A stretch of 64,000 bases of DNA, from contig NZ_FQYY01000009.1 of assembly GCF_900141885.1 (NCBI RefSeq), positions 1 to 64,000 on the forward strand, written 5' to 3'. A program made the position numbers and the translations under genes. Shown here in pieces: positions 1 to 8,617 of the stretch; positions within the stretch are counted from its first letter, which is position 1, and every line of letters starts with the position of its first letter. The stretch comes from Mesonia phycicola (lineage in GTDB: Bacteria > Bacteroidota > Bacteroidia > Flavobacteriales > Flavobacteriaceae). Under the pieces are notes generated by a model, which saw nothing but the letters and a program-made list of their open reading frames with translations, made no database searches and was not told the DNA's origin.

Positions 1-213
1 CCACCCCGCCCTATCGGGCACCCCTCCTTTAAAAGGAAGGGAACTTTTTGTATAGGTTTTGATTTTTCTCGGCAATAATACTTATTTGTGTCATTCCGGT
101 CTTGATCTGGCATCTCATCTTGTTCAATTTGTTTAAACTCACAAAAACTTCCTTCCCTTTCAAAGAAAGGTTACTTATGTAACGATAGCGAAGTAGGTGG
201 GAAGGGTTCTTTT
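1..213. repeat. Intergenic repeat unit 1 (245-bp period)
   Basis: First of two imperfect copies of a long intergenic repeat. It opens with CCACCCCGCCC TATC GGGC, then a CCCCTCC/GGAAGGG hairpin, a central AT-rich part and a second hairpin built on CTTCCTTCCCTTT. It carries no convincing reading frame. Copy 1 may begin left of the window. The second copy starts at 246, so the period is 245 bp. The function is unknown; it looks like a dispersed non-coding palindromic repeat. Confidence 0.8.
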
Positions 214-245
214 CTTCTCTTGATGTTTTTAATGAGCTTGCAAAA

Positions 246-457
246 CCACCCCGCCCTATCGGGCACCCCTCCTTTTAAAGGAGGGGAACTTTTTGTATAG
301 GTTTTGATTTTTCTCGGTAATAATATTTATTTGTGTCATTCTGGACTTGATTTGGAATCTCATCTTGTTCAACTTATTTAAACTCACAAAAACTTCCTTC
401 CCTTTCAAGGGAAGGTGGCTTATGGAGCGATAGCGAAATAAGTCGGAAGGGTTTTCT
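246..457. repeat. Intergenic repeat unit 2 (245-bp period)
   Basis: Second copy of the repeat at 1-213. Its hairpins are better preserved: CCCCTCCTTT (266-275) pairs perfectly with AAAGGAGGGG (277-286), and CCTTCCCTT (396-404) with AAGGGAAGG (407-415). The middle segment (AACTTTTTGTATAGG..., GTGTCATTC...) matches unit 1 with scattered changes. No coding potential was seen in 1-660. Confidence 0.8.
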
Positions 458-500
458 AAGTTTATTCAAATTCTGAAATAAACACTATTTTTTTGCATAA

Positions 501-606
501 GGGATAGAAGCGGCATCCTTTTTCTTGTTATTTTTAGCAGAGTCAAAAAATAATAACAAGAAAAAGATATAGCGTATAGCCCGACCCGTAGGGTGATGCC
601 CAAATA
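501..606 (+). repeat. Flavobacterial intergenic hairpin element, copy A
   Basis: A structured non-coding element. A conserved left flank (GGGATAGAAGCGGCAT) and right flank (AGCCCGACCCGTAGGG) enclose a long hairpin: CTTTTTCTTGTTATT near 518-532 pairs with AATAACAAGAAAAAG near 552-565. A second copy with the same flanks but a different hairpin lies at 41899-41997. Both precede a plus-strand gene by under 100 bp. Similar elements are, to my knowledge, scattered through flavobacterial genomes; whether it is an RNA or a mobile palindrome is unknown. Confidence 0.7.
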
Positions 607-672
607 GACAAAACGTCATTATTTTTAATTGGCTAGATTTTTGATTTCTGAATTATAGAAAAAAATATAATT

Positions 673-1368
673 ATGATAGGATATTATGTACTTATTGGCT
701 TAATCATGTTAGTGAGTTGGTATGTGGGCCACAAGTTAAAAACGAAGTTTAAAGAATATTCCAAAATACATTTACGTAACGGAATGAGTGGAGCAGAGAT
801 TGCTAGACAGATGTTACAAGATAACGGTATTTATGATGTAAAAGTAATTTCTACCCCTGGGCAATTAACAGACCATTATAATCCGCAAAAGAAAACGGTA
901 AATTTAAGTGAGGCGGTGTATAGCCAACGTAATGCAGCAGCAGCAGCTGTGGCAGCTCACGAGTGTGGCCACGCAGTGCAACATGCTACTGCGTATAGTT
1001 GGTTAACTATGAGAAGTAAACTTGTACCAGTGGTAAGCGTTGCTTCTCGTTTTAGTCAATTTGTAATTATGGGAGGTTTAATTTTAATGACTTCTGTGTC
1101 TCTTGGTTTAGGGCAAATGGTTTTGCTAGCAGGTATTATTTTGTTTGGTATGGGTACACTGTTTAGTTTTATAACCTTACCGGTAGAGTATGATGCTAGT
1201 AATAGAGCATTGGCTTGGCTAAAAAAAGAAAATATGGTTACTCCGCAAGAATATGAAGGTTCTAAAGATGCTTTAAAGTGGGCGGCAAGAACTTATGTGG
1301 TAGCAGCTATAGGCTCTTTAGCTACATTACTTTATTTTTTAAGTATATTTTTAAGAGGTAGAGATTAA
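673..1368 (+). CDS. Membrane-bound neutral zinc metallopeptidase, YugP-like
   Basis: A 231-residue integral membrane protein of the YugP/Zn_peptidase_2 family. A transmembrane helix lies at about residues 3-19, the zinc site HECGH at 96-100 inside an Ala-rich helix, and two further hydrophobic helices at about 125-165 with another near the C-terminus. Length and domain order are normal for the family. The substrate is unknown; the family is assumed to cleave membrane-proximal proteins. It stands alone, between a hairpin element and a shared terminator with the convergent saccharopine dehydrogenase gene. The family assignment is firm; the physiological role is not known. Confidence 0.9.
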   Translation: MIGYYVLIGLIMLVSWYVGHKLKTKFKEYSKIHLRNGMSGAEIARQMLQDNGIYDVKVISTPGQLTDHYNPQKKTVNLSEAVYSQRNAAAAAVAAHECGHAVQHATAYSWLTMRSKLVPVVSVASRFSQFVIMGGLILMTSVSLGLGQMVLLAGIILFGMGTLFSFITLPVEYDASNRALAWLKKENMVTPQEYEGSKDALKWAARTYVVAAIGSLATLLYFLSIFLRGRD

Positions 1369-1390
1369 TTTTACCTAAGTTGATCTATTA

Positions 1391-1427
1391 AAAAAAAGCC
1401 TTTCTTTTATTTTAGAAAGGCTTTTTT
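1391..1427. terminator. Bidirectional terminator
   Basis: The stem AAAGCCTTTCT / AGAAAGGCTTT has an 8-nt AT loop and A/T runs on both sides. It sits between the convergent genes ending at 1368 and 1445, so it can end transcription from either strand. Confidence 0.85.
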
Positions 1428-1444
1428 ATGGGTGAAATTTTAGT

Positions 1445-2815
1445 TTATCCCACTACATTGTCTTCATTATAACCGAGATATTCTCGCTCTTTTTCTTTAA
1501 AAATAATTCCGTTTTCTGCTAGTTCTTTTAAAATAGGTTCATATACTTCTTTACTAATGGGGCGTAACACACCAGGCGTAGTAATTTCTTCATTTAAAAT
1601 TTTAAGAGTAGCAATGGCAACAGGTAAACCTACGGTTTTAGCCATAGCAGTATAGGTTTGGTCTTCGCCTAATAAAACCATTGTAGAGTCTATTTGATTG
1701 GTTTTGCCATCTATTTCGTAACCAAATTTGTGGTACATTACAATCATGTCTTTATCGTCTGGGGCAAGTGTCCATTTTTCTTCAAGTATTTTTTGTAGAG
1801 CCTGTGCAGGAGTAGCATTTTTAATTCCAATTTTTTTATGCGGATTAAAAATATCTAGTTCTAAAAGTTTTTCCCACATTACATCGTCTTGGTCTATTTT
1901 TAAGTTGTAACGTGTTTTTAGTTCTACAGAGTCTGTTGGTGAGTAGGGTAAAAAAGAGTTTACAAAATCTCGGTAACTCATATCTTCAGAGTTTTGAAGA
2001 GTGTAAGAATCATCTGTCATCCCTAATTGTACAAACATATTCCAAGCTTTACTAAAGCCTACTCGGCGTAAGGTGCCTCGATATAAAGTTTTAATATCAT
2101 CTAAGCCATACACACTTCTATATTTTAAAGAATTTCTGTTGGCAAGTCCTTCAAATTTGCCATAACCTTCTACTTTTAAAAACTCAGTTCTTCTAAACAA
2201 ACGATGGTAAGGTATATACTTATATTGACCTTCTTGTATAAACTCTGCAGCGCCACCTTGCCCTGCTACTACTACATTTCTTGGATTCCAAGTAAATTTA
2301 TAATTCCATAAATTAGTATCGCTTTCTGGAGCCACTAGACCACCAGTAAAAGATTCAAACAAAAGCATTTTTCCTCCTTCGTCTCTTATTCTATCTATTA
2401 CCTGCATGGCACTCATATGGTCTATGCCAGGATCTACACCAATTTCATTCATAAAAACAAGTCCTTTTTGTTTTACTTCTTTATCTAAGGCTTGCATTTG
2501 GTCACTAACATAAGACGCCGTGACTAGATTTTTATTAAAGTTTACACAATCTTTAGCTACTTCTATATGAAAACGCGCAGGTAGCATAGAAATAACAATA
2601 TCTGCATTTTTAATAGCATTTTGTCTTTGCTCGGTATTAAAAATATCTAATTGAATAGCTTGAGTAGAGTTATGATTTCCCGCAAATTTTATAGCGTTTT
2701 CTAGAGATAAGTCTCCAATTATAATCTGAATTCTTTCTGAATCTGCTTTTTCTTTCAGATATTTGATAAGGGAAGAAGTAGATTTACCAGCACCTATTAA
2801 TAATATATTACGCAT
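1445..2815 (-). CDS. Saccharopine dehydrogenase family protein
   Basis: A 456-residue NAD(P)-dependent enzyme. The N-terminus has a Rossmann motif, GAGKSTSSL at about residues 8-16, followed by the catalytic saccharopine-dehydrogenase domain; the length is typical of the glutamate-forming (LYS9-like) family. The expected reaction splits saccharopine into glutamate and aminoadipate semialdehyde, a lysine catabolic step. A glutaryl-CoA-dehydrogenase-like gene at 29870-31045 supports a lysine degradation route, though the two are not linked in an operon. Related family members act on other substrates, so the exact reaction is inferred. Confidence 0.82.
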   Translation of the reverse strand: MRNILLIGAGKSTSSLIKYLKEKADSERIQIIIGDLSLENAIKFAGNHNSTQAIQLDIFNTEQRQNAIKNADIVISMLPARFHIEVAKDCVNFNKNLVTASYVSDQMQALDKEVKQKGLVFMNEIGVDPGIDHMSAMQVIDRIRDEGGKMLLFESFTGGLVAPESDTNLWNYKFTWNPRNVVVAGQGGAAEFIQEGQYKYIPYHRLFRRTEFLKVEGYGKFEGLANRNSLKYRSVYGLDDIKTLYRGTLRRVGFSKAWNMFVQLGMTDDSYTLQNSEDMSYRDFVNSFLPYSPTDSVELKTRYNLKIDQDDVMWEKLLELDIFNPHKKIGIKNATPAQALQKILEEKWTLAPDDKDMIVMYHKFGYEIDGKTNQIDSTMVLLGEDQTYTAMAKTVGLPVAIATLKILNEEITTPGVLRPISKEVYEPILKELAENGIIFKEKEREYLGYNEDNVVG

Positions 2816-2832
2816 CTTTAATTTTACTAGAT

Positions 2833-2840
2833 TAATTTTG
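2833..2840 (+). promoter_or_regulatory. Putative -7 promoter element (DUF423 gene)
   Basis: TAATTTTG fits the Bacteroidetes -7 consensus TAnnTTTG and lies 47 bp before the ATG at 2888. No clear -33 TTTG is seen. Confidence 0.45.
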
Positions 2841-2887
2841 TGTTTTTGTTAAAGAATTTATTAAAAATACCTTTAAAATAATTAAAT

Positions 2888-3277
2888 ATGCAAAGAAAGT
2901 TGTTAATCTTAGGGAGTATTCTTGGATTTTTAGCAGTAATATTAGGTGCATTTGGAGCGCACGGACTCAAACAATTTCTTAGCGCCGAATCTTTAGTAAG
3001 TTTTGAAACAGGAGTGCGATATCAGTTTTATCATGCCTTTTTATCGATGCTTATTGCGAATACCTCAATTTTTTCTTCTAAAACTAAGAATATTGTATTT
3101 TGGTTACTTTTGTTGGGGGTAATCTTATTTTCTGGCTCTATATATTTACTTACTACCTCTACACTAACAGGGGTTAGTTTTAAAAGTTTTGCATTTTTAA
3201 CACCAATAGGGGGTGTTTTTCTAATTTCAGCGTGGTTTGTCTTGTTGTTTAACTTGCTGAAAATGAGAGAAAAATAA
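2888..3277 (+). CDS. DUF423 family small membrane protein (YgdD-like)
   Basis: A 129-residue protein with four predicted transmembrane helices. It has the family's N-terminal pattern of a hydrophobic helix followed by GAFGAHGLK (about residues 21-29). It faces the saccharopine dehydrogenase gene divergently and precedes pckA by 71 bp. DUF423 proteins are inner-membrane proteins of unknown function. The family call is confident; no function is claimed. Confidence 0.88.
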   Translation: MQRKLLILGSILGFLAVILGAFGAHGLKQFLSAESLVSFETGVRYQFYHAFLSMLIANTSIFSSKTKNIVFWLLLLGVILFSGSIYLLTTSTLTGVSFKSFAFLTPIGGVFLISAWFVLLFNLLKMREK

Positions 3278-3313
3278 AGCTAAAAAGTTCTTAGGCGTTA
3301 TAAATATTATTTC

Positions 3314-3321
3314 TATTTTTG
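3314..3321 (+). promoter_or_regulatory. Putative pckA -7 promoter element
   Basis: TATTTTTG matches TAnnTTTG exactly and ends 27 bp before the ATG at 3349. It overlaps an in-frame TTG at 3319, which argues against that upstream start. Confidence 0.6.
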
Positions 3322-3348
3322 TCAAACAAACACAACAAATTAATATTT

Positions 3349-4947
3349 ATGCTTTCTAACAATCTAGTTACGAAAACGTTTTCGTTATCAAAGTACAAAA
3401 TTAAAGCAGAAGATTTTCATTACCAACTCTCTTCAGAAGAGTTACACCAAATTACCATAGATAAAAAAATGGGAGTGGAAGTGAACTCTGGAGCTTTAGC
3501 TGTAAATACAGGTAAGTTTACAGGAAGATCTCCTTTAGATCGTTTTATTGTTAAAGATGAGGTTACCAAAGATAAAGTTTGGTGGGGTAATATTAATATT
3601 CCTTTTGAGGAAGATAAATTTGACGCGCTTTATAACAAAGTAGCAAATTATCTTTCAGAAAAAGAACTTTATGTGAGAGATGCTTATGCTTGCGCAGACA
3701 AAGATTACCAACTAAATATTAGAGTAATTAATGAGCACCCTTGGAGTAACATGTTTGCATATAATATGTTTTTACGTCCAGAAGAAGAAGAATTAGAAAA
3801 TTTTAAAGAAGATTGGTTAATAGTAAATGCGCCAGGATTTAAAGCTAATCCAGAAGTAGATGGCACAAGACAAGCTAATTTTGCCATATTAAATTTCAGC
3901 AAAAAAATAGCTTTAATTGGCGGAACAGGGTATACTGGAGAAATTAAAAAAGGGATATTTTCTGCATTAAATTTTATATTACCAGTTTATAAAAATGTTT
4001 TGCCAATGCATTGTTCTGCTAATGTTGGAGGGCAAGGTGATACAGCTATTTTCTTTGGCTTATCTGGAACAGGTAAAACTACCTTGTCTGCAGACCCTAA
4101 TAGAAAATTAATAGGAGATGATGAGCACGGATGGACGCCAGATAATAAGGTGTTTAATTTTGAAGGAGGTTGTTATGCTAAAGTAATTAATCTTTCTGAA
4201 GAAGGAGAACCAGATATTTACAATGCCATTAAACCAGGTGCAATTTTAGAGAATGTAATTATAGATGAAGATGGAGAAGTAGACTTTTCAGATGTTTCTA
4301 TTACACAAAATACAAGAGTAAGTTACCCAATTTACCATATTAATAATATACAAAAACCATCTGTGGGAGAAAATACAAAAAACATTTTCTTTTTAACAGC
4401 AGATGCATTTGGAGTATTGCCTCCAATAAGTAAGCTTACGCCAGGACAAGCAGCATACCATTTTATAAGTGGTTACACTGCTAAAGTAGCTGGTACAGAA
4501 GAAGGAGTTACAGAACCTATCCCTAGTTTTTCTGCTTGTTTTGGAGCGCCGTTTATGCCATTGCACCCTACTAAATACGCAGAAATGCTTAGTGAAAAAA
4601 TGAAAGCTTCTGGTGTTAATGTATGGCTAATAAATACAGGATGGACAGGTGGTTCTTACGGTGTAGGTTCTAGAATGAAATTAAAATATACGCGTGCAAT
4701 GATTACAGCTGCTACAAATAGTGAATTAGCAAATGTAACGTATAGCAAGCACCCTATCTTTGGACTAGAGATGCCAAACCAATGTCCAGGTGTTCCTGCA
4801 GAGGTATTAAATCCAAAAAATACTTGGAGTGATGGGCAAGCTTATGATAAAAAGGCTAGTTTACTAGCATCTTACTTTCATGATAATTTTTCAAAGTTTG
4901 AAGATTATGCTAGTAATGAGATTTTAAATGGAGGGCCTATAAAATAG
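3349..4947 (+). CDS. pckA: Phosphoenolpyruvate carboxykinase (ATP)
   Basis: A 532-residue cytosolic gluconeogenic enzyme: oxaloacetate + ATP gives PEP + CO2 + ADP. The nucleotide-binding P-loop GLSGTGKTTL starts near residue 237, followed by GDDEHGW; TGRSPLDRF near the N-terminus contributes to the substrate site. The frame stays open to a TTG at 3319, but that codon lies inside a good -7 promoter box, so I place the start at ATG 3349. Length is normal for the ATP-dependent family. It is followed by a strong bidirectional terminator. In an organism living on uronic acids and peptides it would supply sugar phosphates. Confidence 0.96.
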   Translation: MLSNNLVTKTFSLSKYKIKAEDFHYQLSSEELHQITIDKKMGVEVNSGALAVNTGKFTGRSPLDRFIVKDEVTKDKVWWGNINIPFEEDKFDALYNKVANYLSEKELYVRDAYACADKDYQLNIRVINEHPWSNMFAYNMFLRPEEEELENFKEDWLIVNAPGFKANPEVDGTRQANFAILNFSKKIALIGGTGYTGEIKKGIFSALNFILPVYKNVLPMHCSANVGGQGDTAIFFGLSGTGKTTLSADPNRKLIGDDEHGWTPDNKVFNFEGGCYAKVINLSEEGEPDIYNAIKPGAILENVIIDEDGEVDFSDVSITQNTRVSYPIYHINNIQKPSVGENTKNIFFLTADAFGVLPPISKLTPGQAAYHFISGYTAKVAGTEEGVTEPIPSFSACFGAPFMPLHPTKYAEMLSEKMKASGVNVWLINTGWTGGSYGVGSRMKLKYTRAMITAATNSELANVTYSKHPIFGLEMPNQCPGVPAEVLNPKNTWSDGQAYDKKASLLASYFHDNFSKFEDYASNEILNGGPIK

Positions 4948-4968
4948 TGGTTTTAAGTCTTCTTCAAT

Positions 4969-5000
4969 AAAAAAGGGCATTTCTAAAATGCCCTTTTTTT
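4969..5000. terminator. Bidirectional terminator
   Basis: The stem AAAAAAGGGCAT / ATGCCCTTTTTT has a short loop and T runs on both strands. It serves pckA (+) and hemD (-), which converge here. Confidence 0.85.
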
Positions 5001-5022
5001 ATTTATTACTATTTCAAGTAAA

Positions 5023-5769
5023 TTATTTTTTATTATGCTCTTTAATATACTTTTCTAAAGCCATAGTCATAGACGGAGTCTCTGGCGTAGGTGCTTTTAT
5101 ATTGCAAGTAAGCCCGTGTTCTTTAGCAGCTTTAATAGTAGAGTTACCAAAAACAGCAATTCTAGTATTATTCTGTTGAAAATTAGGGAAATTTTCAAAT
5201 AGAGATTTAATTCCGCTAGGACTAAAGAAAACCACTATATCATAAAAAACTTTTTCTAAGTGAGATAAGTCGCTTACAACGGTTTTATAAAAAATTCCTC
5301 TTTTCCAATTTAATCCAGCTTTATCTAACTGTTGTGGTACTGCAGGTTTTAACATGTCTGCAGAAGGTAACAAGAACTTTTCATTCTTGTATTTTTTGAT
5401 AAGCGGCATCAACTCAGGAAATGTTCTTTTACCTACATAGATTTTTCGCTTTCTGTACACAACATATTTTTGTAGATAATAAGCAACGGCCTCACTCTGG
5501 CAGAAATACTTTAAAGAATCTGGCACTTTAAAACGCATTTCTTCAGCAATTCTAAAAAAGTGATCAACAGCATTTCTACTTGTAAGAATAATAGCTGTGA
5601 AATTAGAAAGATCAATTTTTTGTTGTCTTACTTCTTTGGAAGGTACACCCTCTACGTGAATAAAAGGAATAAAGTCAATTTTTACTTTCTGTTTTTCTTC
5701 TAGTTCTGAATAAGGACTGTTCTCAACCTTAGGTTCTGGTTGAGAGATCAAAATAGTTTTCACTTTCAT
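5023..5769 (-). CDS. hemD: Uroporphyrinogen-III synthase
   Basis: A 248-residue cytosolic enzyme that closes and isomerises hydroxymethylbilane to uroporphyrinogen III in tetrapyrrole synthesis. The family has weak sequence motifs; the call rests on overall pattern: the N-terminal SQPEP start, TSRNAVDHFF near residue 65, a central FLLPSADMLKP segment and a C-terminal half with FFSPSGIKSL (about residue 182). It lies 26 bp downstream of the DUF4271 membrane gene, a pairing common in flavobacteria, and probably shares its transcript. No other heme genes are present in the window. Confidence 0.85.
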   Translation of the reverse strand: MKVKTILISQPEPKVENSPYSELEEKQKVKIDFIPFIHVEGVPSKEVRQQKIDLSNFTAIILTSRNAVDHFFRIAEEMRFKVPDSLKYFCQSEAVAYYLQKYVVYRKRKIYVGKRTFPELMPLIKKYKNEKFLLPSADMLKPAVPQQLDKAGLNWKRGIFYKTVVSDLSHLEKVFYDIVVFFSPSGIKSLFENFPNFQQNNTRIAVFGNSTIKAAKEHGLTCNIKAPTPETPSMTMALEKYIKEHNKK

Positions 5770-5795
5770 TGCGCTGTGTTTTTAACTCAAAATCA

Positions 5796-6458
5796 CTACG
5801 TACGTGTAACCACTTTATATAAAATGATATACGGTATGATTTCAAGAGTGCAAAGGTACAAAATAAAATAAAACCAATGACCAAAAACTAGCTTTTGGTT
5901 TTGAGAATAATATTTAAATAAAATACCAATATTAGCTAACAGCCATATAGAAAGGAAAATATAGATTAAAAATGAAGAATTTGGCCAGCCATAAATAAGT
6001 ACTAATAAGAGAGGAGAAATTATAATGGCTACCAGGTTTCTATAAGTTATTTTGTAAAATATATAATTGTCTAAAAGTTTACTTATTTCAAAAACTTCTC
6101 CAATTATTTTCTCTATTAAATACTTTGCTCCAATTAAAACGTTATAACCTAATAATATTTGAATATAGAATAAATAAGGTTCATTTTTAATAGTTATAAA
6201 AGAAGTTAATTTAATAAAATAGAAAATACCTAATGATATAATTAAACCTTGTGCTACAAATAGAAAAAAACTAAATAGATTAAGTACAGAAATGGTTCTT
6301 TTATGTGAAGTGAAATATTTATTAGAAACTAAAACTCTAGAAAAATCTAAAAAATCTTCACTAAATTTTTTTTTAGTAAAAGCAAGCAGGAGTAAGATAG
6401 CCATTAAAACAATGGTCATCCAATCATTAGAAGAAAAAGAACGAGCTACAGCCTCCAA
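5796..6458 (-). CDS. DUF4271 family membrane protein
   Basis: A 220-residue polytopic membrane protein with about six hydrophobic segments, rich in Ile, Leu and Phe. The likely start is a TTG at 6458 giving MEAVARSFSSNDW; the first in-frame ATG is at residue 16 (6413) and would remove the conserved N-terminal stretch. DUF4271 proteins are specific to Bacteroidetes and have no assigned function. It forms a two-gene unit with hemD. A -7 box at 6475-6482 would give a very short leader. Confidence 0.8.
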   Translation of the reverse strand: MEAVARSFSSNDWMTIVLMAILLLLAFTKKKFSEDFLDFSRVLVSNKYFTSHKRTISVLNLFSFFLFVAQGLIISLGIFYFIKLTSFITIKNEPYLFYIQILLGYNVLIGAKYLIEKIIGEVFEISKLLDNYIFYKITYRNLVAIIISPLLLVLIYGWPNSSFLIYIFLSIWLLANIGILFKYYSQNQKLVFGHWFYFILYLCTLEIIPYIILYKVVTRT

Positions 6459-6474
6459 ATTTTTTTATTTTATG

Positions 6475-6482
6475 CAAATTTA
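6475..6482 (-). promoter_or_regulatory. Putative -7 promoter element (DUF4271-hemD)
   Basis: Read on the minus strand this is TAAATTTG, a match to TAnnTTTG. It is 16 bp upstream of the TTG start at 6458 and 46 bp from a divergent -7 box at 6529-6536. Confidence 0.5.
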
Positions 6483-6528
6483 AAATTAAATAGCTAGAAA
6501 ATCTGAAATAAGAGAGTTTAAAAATAAT

Positions 6529-6536
6529 TACATTTG
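6529..6536 (+). promoter_or_regulatory. Putative -7 promoter element (glycosyltransferase operon)
   Basis: TACATTTG matches TAnnTTTG. The proposed ATG at 6552 lies only 15 bp further on, implying a nearly leaderless transcript. The in-frame TTG at 6534 overlaps the box and is rejected as a start. Confidence 0.55.
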
Positions 6537-6551
6537 TCTAAAATTGCACCC

Positions 6552-7280
6552 ATGTCGAGGCGACTCGTTGTTATACCAACTTATAATGAAATAGAAAATA
6601 TAGAGCGTATTTTACGCAACGTGTTTTCTCAAAGGGCGTCTTTTGATGTATTGGTGGTAGATGATAATTCACCAGACCATACTTCAGAGAAGGTAAGAGA
6701 ACTACAAAAAGAGTTTTCAAATCAATTATTTCTAGAAGTAAGAACGCAAAAGTCAGGCTTAGGTACCGCTTATATTCACGGATTTAAGTGGGCTTTAGAG
6801 AGAGATTATGAATTTATTTTTGAAATGGATGCAGATTTTTCTCATAACCCTAACGACTTAATTAGACTCTATAATGCTTGTGTAAAACAAGACGCAGCAT
6901 TAGCAATTGGTAGTAGATACGTTACCGGGGTTAATGTGGTAAATTGGCCAATGAATAGAGTATTAATGTCTTATTTTGCTTCTAAATATGTAAAGTTTAT
7001 TACAAGAATGCAAATACAAGATACAACGGCAGGGTTTGTGTGTTACAGAAGAGAGGTTTTAGAAAAAATAAATCTAAACTCTATTCAATTTGTAGGTTAT
7101 GCTTTTCAAATAGAAATGAAGTTTAAAGCTTACCTCTTAAAATTTAAAATTGTAGAAGTTCCTGTTATTTTTACAGACAGAACAAAAGGTGAATCTAAAT
7201 TAAGCGGAAATATAATTTCTGAAGCAGTATTTGGAGTGATTAAAATGAAATTAAAAAGTTTATTTGGCAAAGAAATATGA
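6552..7280 (+). CDS. Polyprenol-phosphate mannosyltransferase-like GT2
   Basis: A 242-residue family-2 glycosyltransferase of the Dpm1 type, expected to move a sugar from a nucleotide sugar to polyprenyl phosphate at the inner face of the cytoplasmic membrane. Visible motifs are IPTYNE at the N-terminus, VVDDNSPDHT (nucleotide binding) and the metal-binding DADFSHNP in the middle. There are no C-terminal transmembrane helices, so it is the short soluble form. The ATG at 6552 is preferred over an in-frame TTG at 6534. It overlaps the dihydroorotase gene by four bases (ATGA). Confidence 0.88.
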   Translation: MSRRLVVIPTYNEIENIERILRNVFSQRASFDVLVVDDNSPDHTSEKVRELQKEFSNQLFLEVRTQKSGLGTAYIHGFKWALERDYEFIFEMDADFSHNPNDLIRLYNACVKQDAALAIGSRYVTGVNVVNWPMNRVLMSYFASKYVKFITRMQIQDTTAGFVCYRREVLEKINLNSIQFVGYAFQIEMKFKAYLLKFKIVEVPVIFTDRTKGESKLSGNIISEAVFGVIKMKLKSLFGKEI

Positions 7281-8617
7281 AAAAGATTTTAATTAAAAAT
7301 GCTAATATCGTTAACGAAGGAAAAGTTTTTGAAGGCGATGTATATATTGAAGATGACCTTATTGTAGAAGTTGCAGATATTATTAGTGCAAAATCTCATG
7401 ATGTTCAAGTTTTTGATGCAGAGGGTAAATACTTATTGCCAGGCGTGATAGATGATCAGGTTCACTTTAGAGAACCAGGTTTAACGCATAAAGAAGATAT
7501 TGAGCACGGTTCTAAAGCAGCAATTGCAGGTGGTATTACTAGTTTTATAGAAATGCCTAATACAGTGCCGCAAACAACCACTATAGAAAAGTTAGAAGAG
7601 AAATTTGCTATGGCAGCAGAGAAAGCATACGCAAATTATTCTTTTATGTTTGGTGGTACCAATGACAACTTAGAAGAAATAAAAAAAGTAGATCCAAAAT
7701 CTACCGCTGCCTTAAAATTATTTTTAGGTTCTTCTACTGGTAATATGTTAGTAGATGATGAAAAAGTTTTAGAGCAAATCTTTACACACTCTCCATTAAT
7801 TGTAGTGGCTCATTGTGAAGATGAAACAACTATTAAAAACAATTTAGCCAAGTATAAAGAAGAGTTTGGTGATGATATTCCAATTGTGTATCACCCAGAA
7901 ATTAGAAGTGAAGAGGCTTGTTACATATCTTCTTCTAGAGCAGTAGCATTAGCAAAAAAAACGGGTGCTAGATTACACGTTTTCCACCTTTCTACAGCAA
8001 AAGAATTAGAGCTATTTACCAACAAAATACCACTAAAAGAGAAGAAAATTACAGCAGAAGTATGCATTCATCACCTATGGTTTAATAATGAACAGTATGA
8101 TGAAAAAGGAACATTGATAAAATGGAACCCTGCAGTAAAAACTAAAAAAGATCAAGACGCTTTATTAAAAGCATTAATAGAAGATAAGCTAGATGTAATA
8201 GCAACAGATCACGCGCCTCATACTAAAGAAGAAAAAGATAATGTTTATACTAAAGCACCAAGTGGAGGGCCTTTAGTACAACACGCTTTACCAGCAATGC
8301 TTGAGTTTTATCATAAAGGTAAAATAACTCTAGAAAAGATTGTAGAAAAAATGTGTCACAACCCTGCTATTTTATTTGAAATAGAAAAGAGAGGTTATAT
8401 TAAAGAGGGCTACAAAGCAGATTTAGTTTTAGTAGATTTAAATGCCCCTTGGACAGTAAATAAAGATAATATCTTATACAAATGTGGGTGGTCTCCTTTT
8501 GAAAAAACTACCTTTAGATCTAGAATTACGCATACATTTGTGAACGGAAAATTAGTATATAAAAACTTTAAAGTATTAGACGTTAAAAATGCAGAGCGTT
8601 TAACATTTAATAGATAA
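7277..8617 (+). CDS. pyrC: Dihydroorotase
   Basis: A 446-residue amidohydrolase of the long (type I) form, converting carbamoyl aspartate to dihydroorotate in pyrimidine synthesis. The N-terminal metal motif reads DDQVHFREPG (about residues 59-68): the first His of the usual HxH pair is Gln61. The expected carboxylated Lys lies in LKLFLG, and DHAPHTKEE is present near residue 313. Gln at that position is, to my recollection, common in Bacteroidetes homologues. Translationally coupled by ATGA overlap to the upstream glycosyltransferase and abutting the DUF4296 gene. Confidence 0.9.
   Translation: MKKILIKNANIVNEGKVFEGDVYIEDDLIVEVADIISAKSHDVQVFDAEGKYLLPGVIDDQVHFREPGLTHKEDIEHGSKAAIAGGITSFIEMPNTVPQTTTIEKLEEKFAMAAEKAYANYSFMFGGTNDNLEEIKKVDPKSTAALKLFLGSSTGNMLVDDEKVLEQIFTHSPLIVVAHCEDETTIKNNLAKYKEEFGDDIPIVYHPEIRSEEACYISSSRAVALAKKTGARLHVFHLSTAKELELFTNKIPLKEKKITAEVCIHHLWFNNEQYDEKGTLIKWNPAVKTKKDQDALLKALIEDKLDVIATDHAPHTKEEKDNVYTKAPSGGPLVQHALPAMLEFYHKGKITLEKIVEKMCHNPAILFEIEKRGYIKEGYKADLVLVDLNAPWTVNKDNILYKCGWSPFEKTTFRSRITHTFVNGKLVYKNFKVLDVKNAERLTFNR

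Noticed and set aside
1-457. CRISPR array
   Set aside because: The 245-bp units are too long and only two, with no short regular spacers and no cas genes in the window.
3319-3348. Extension of pckA to a TTG at 3319
   Set aside because: The TTG lies inside the TATTTTTG promoter box; ATG 3349 gives the normal N-terminus.
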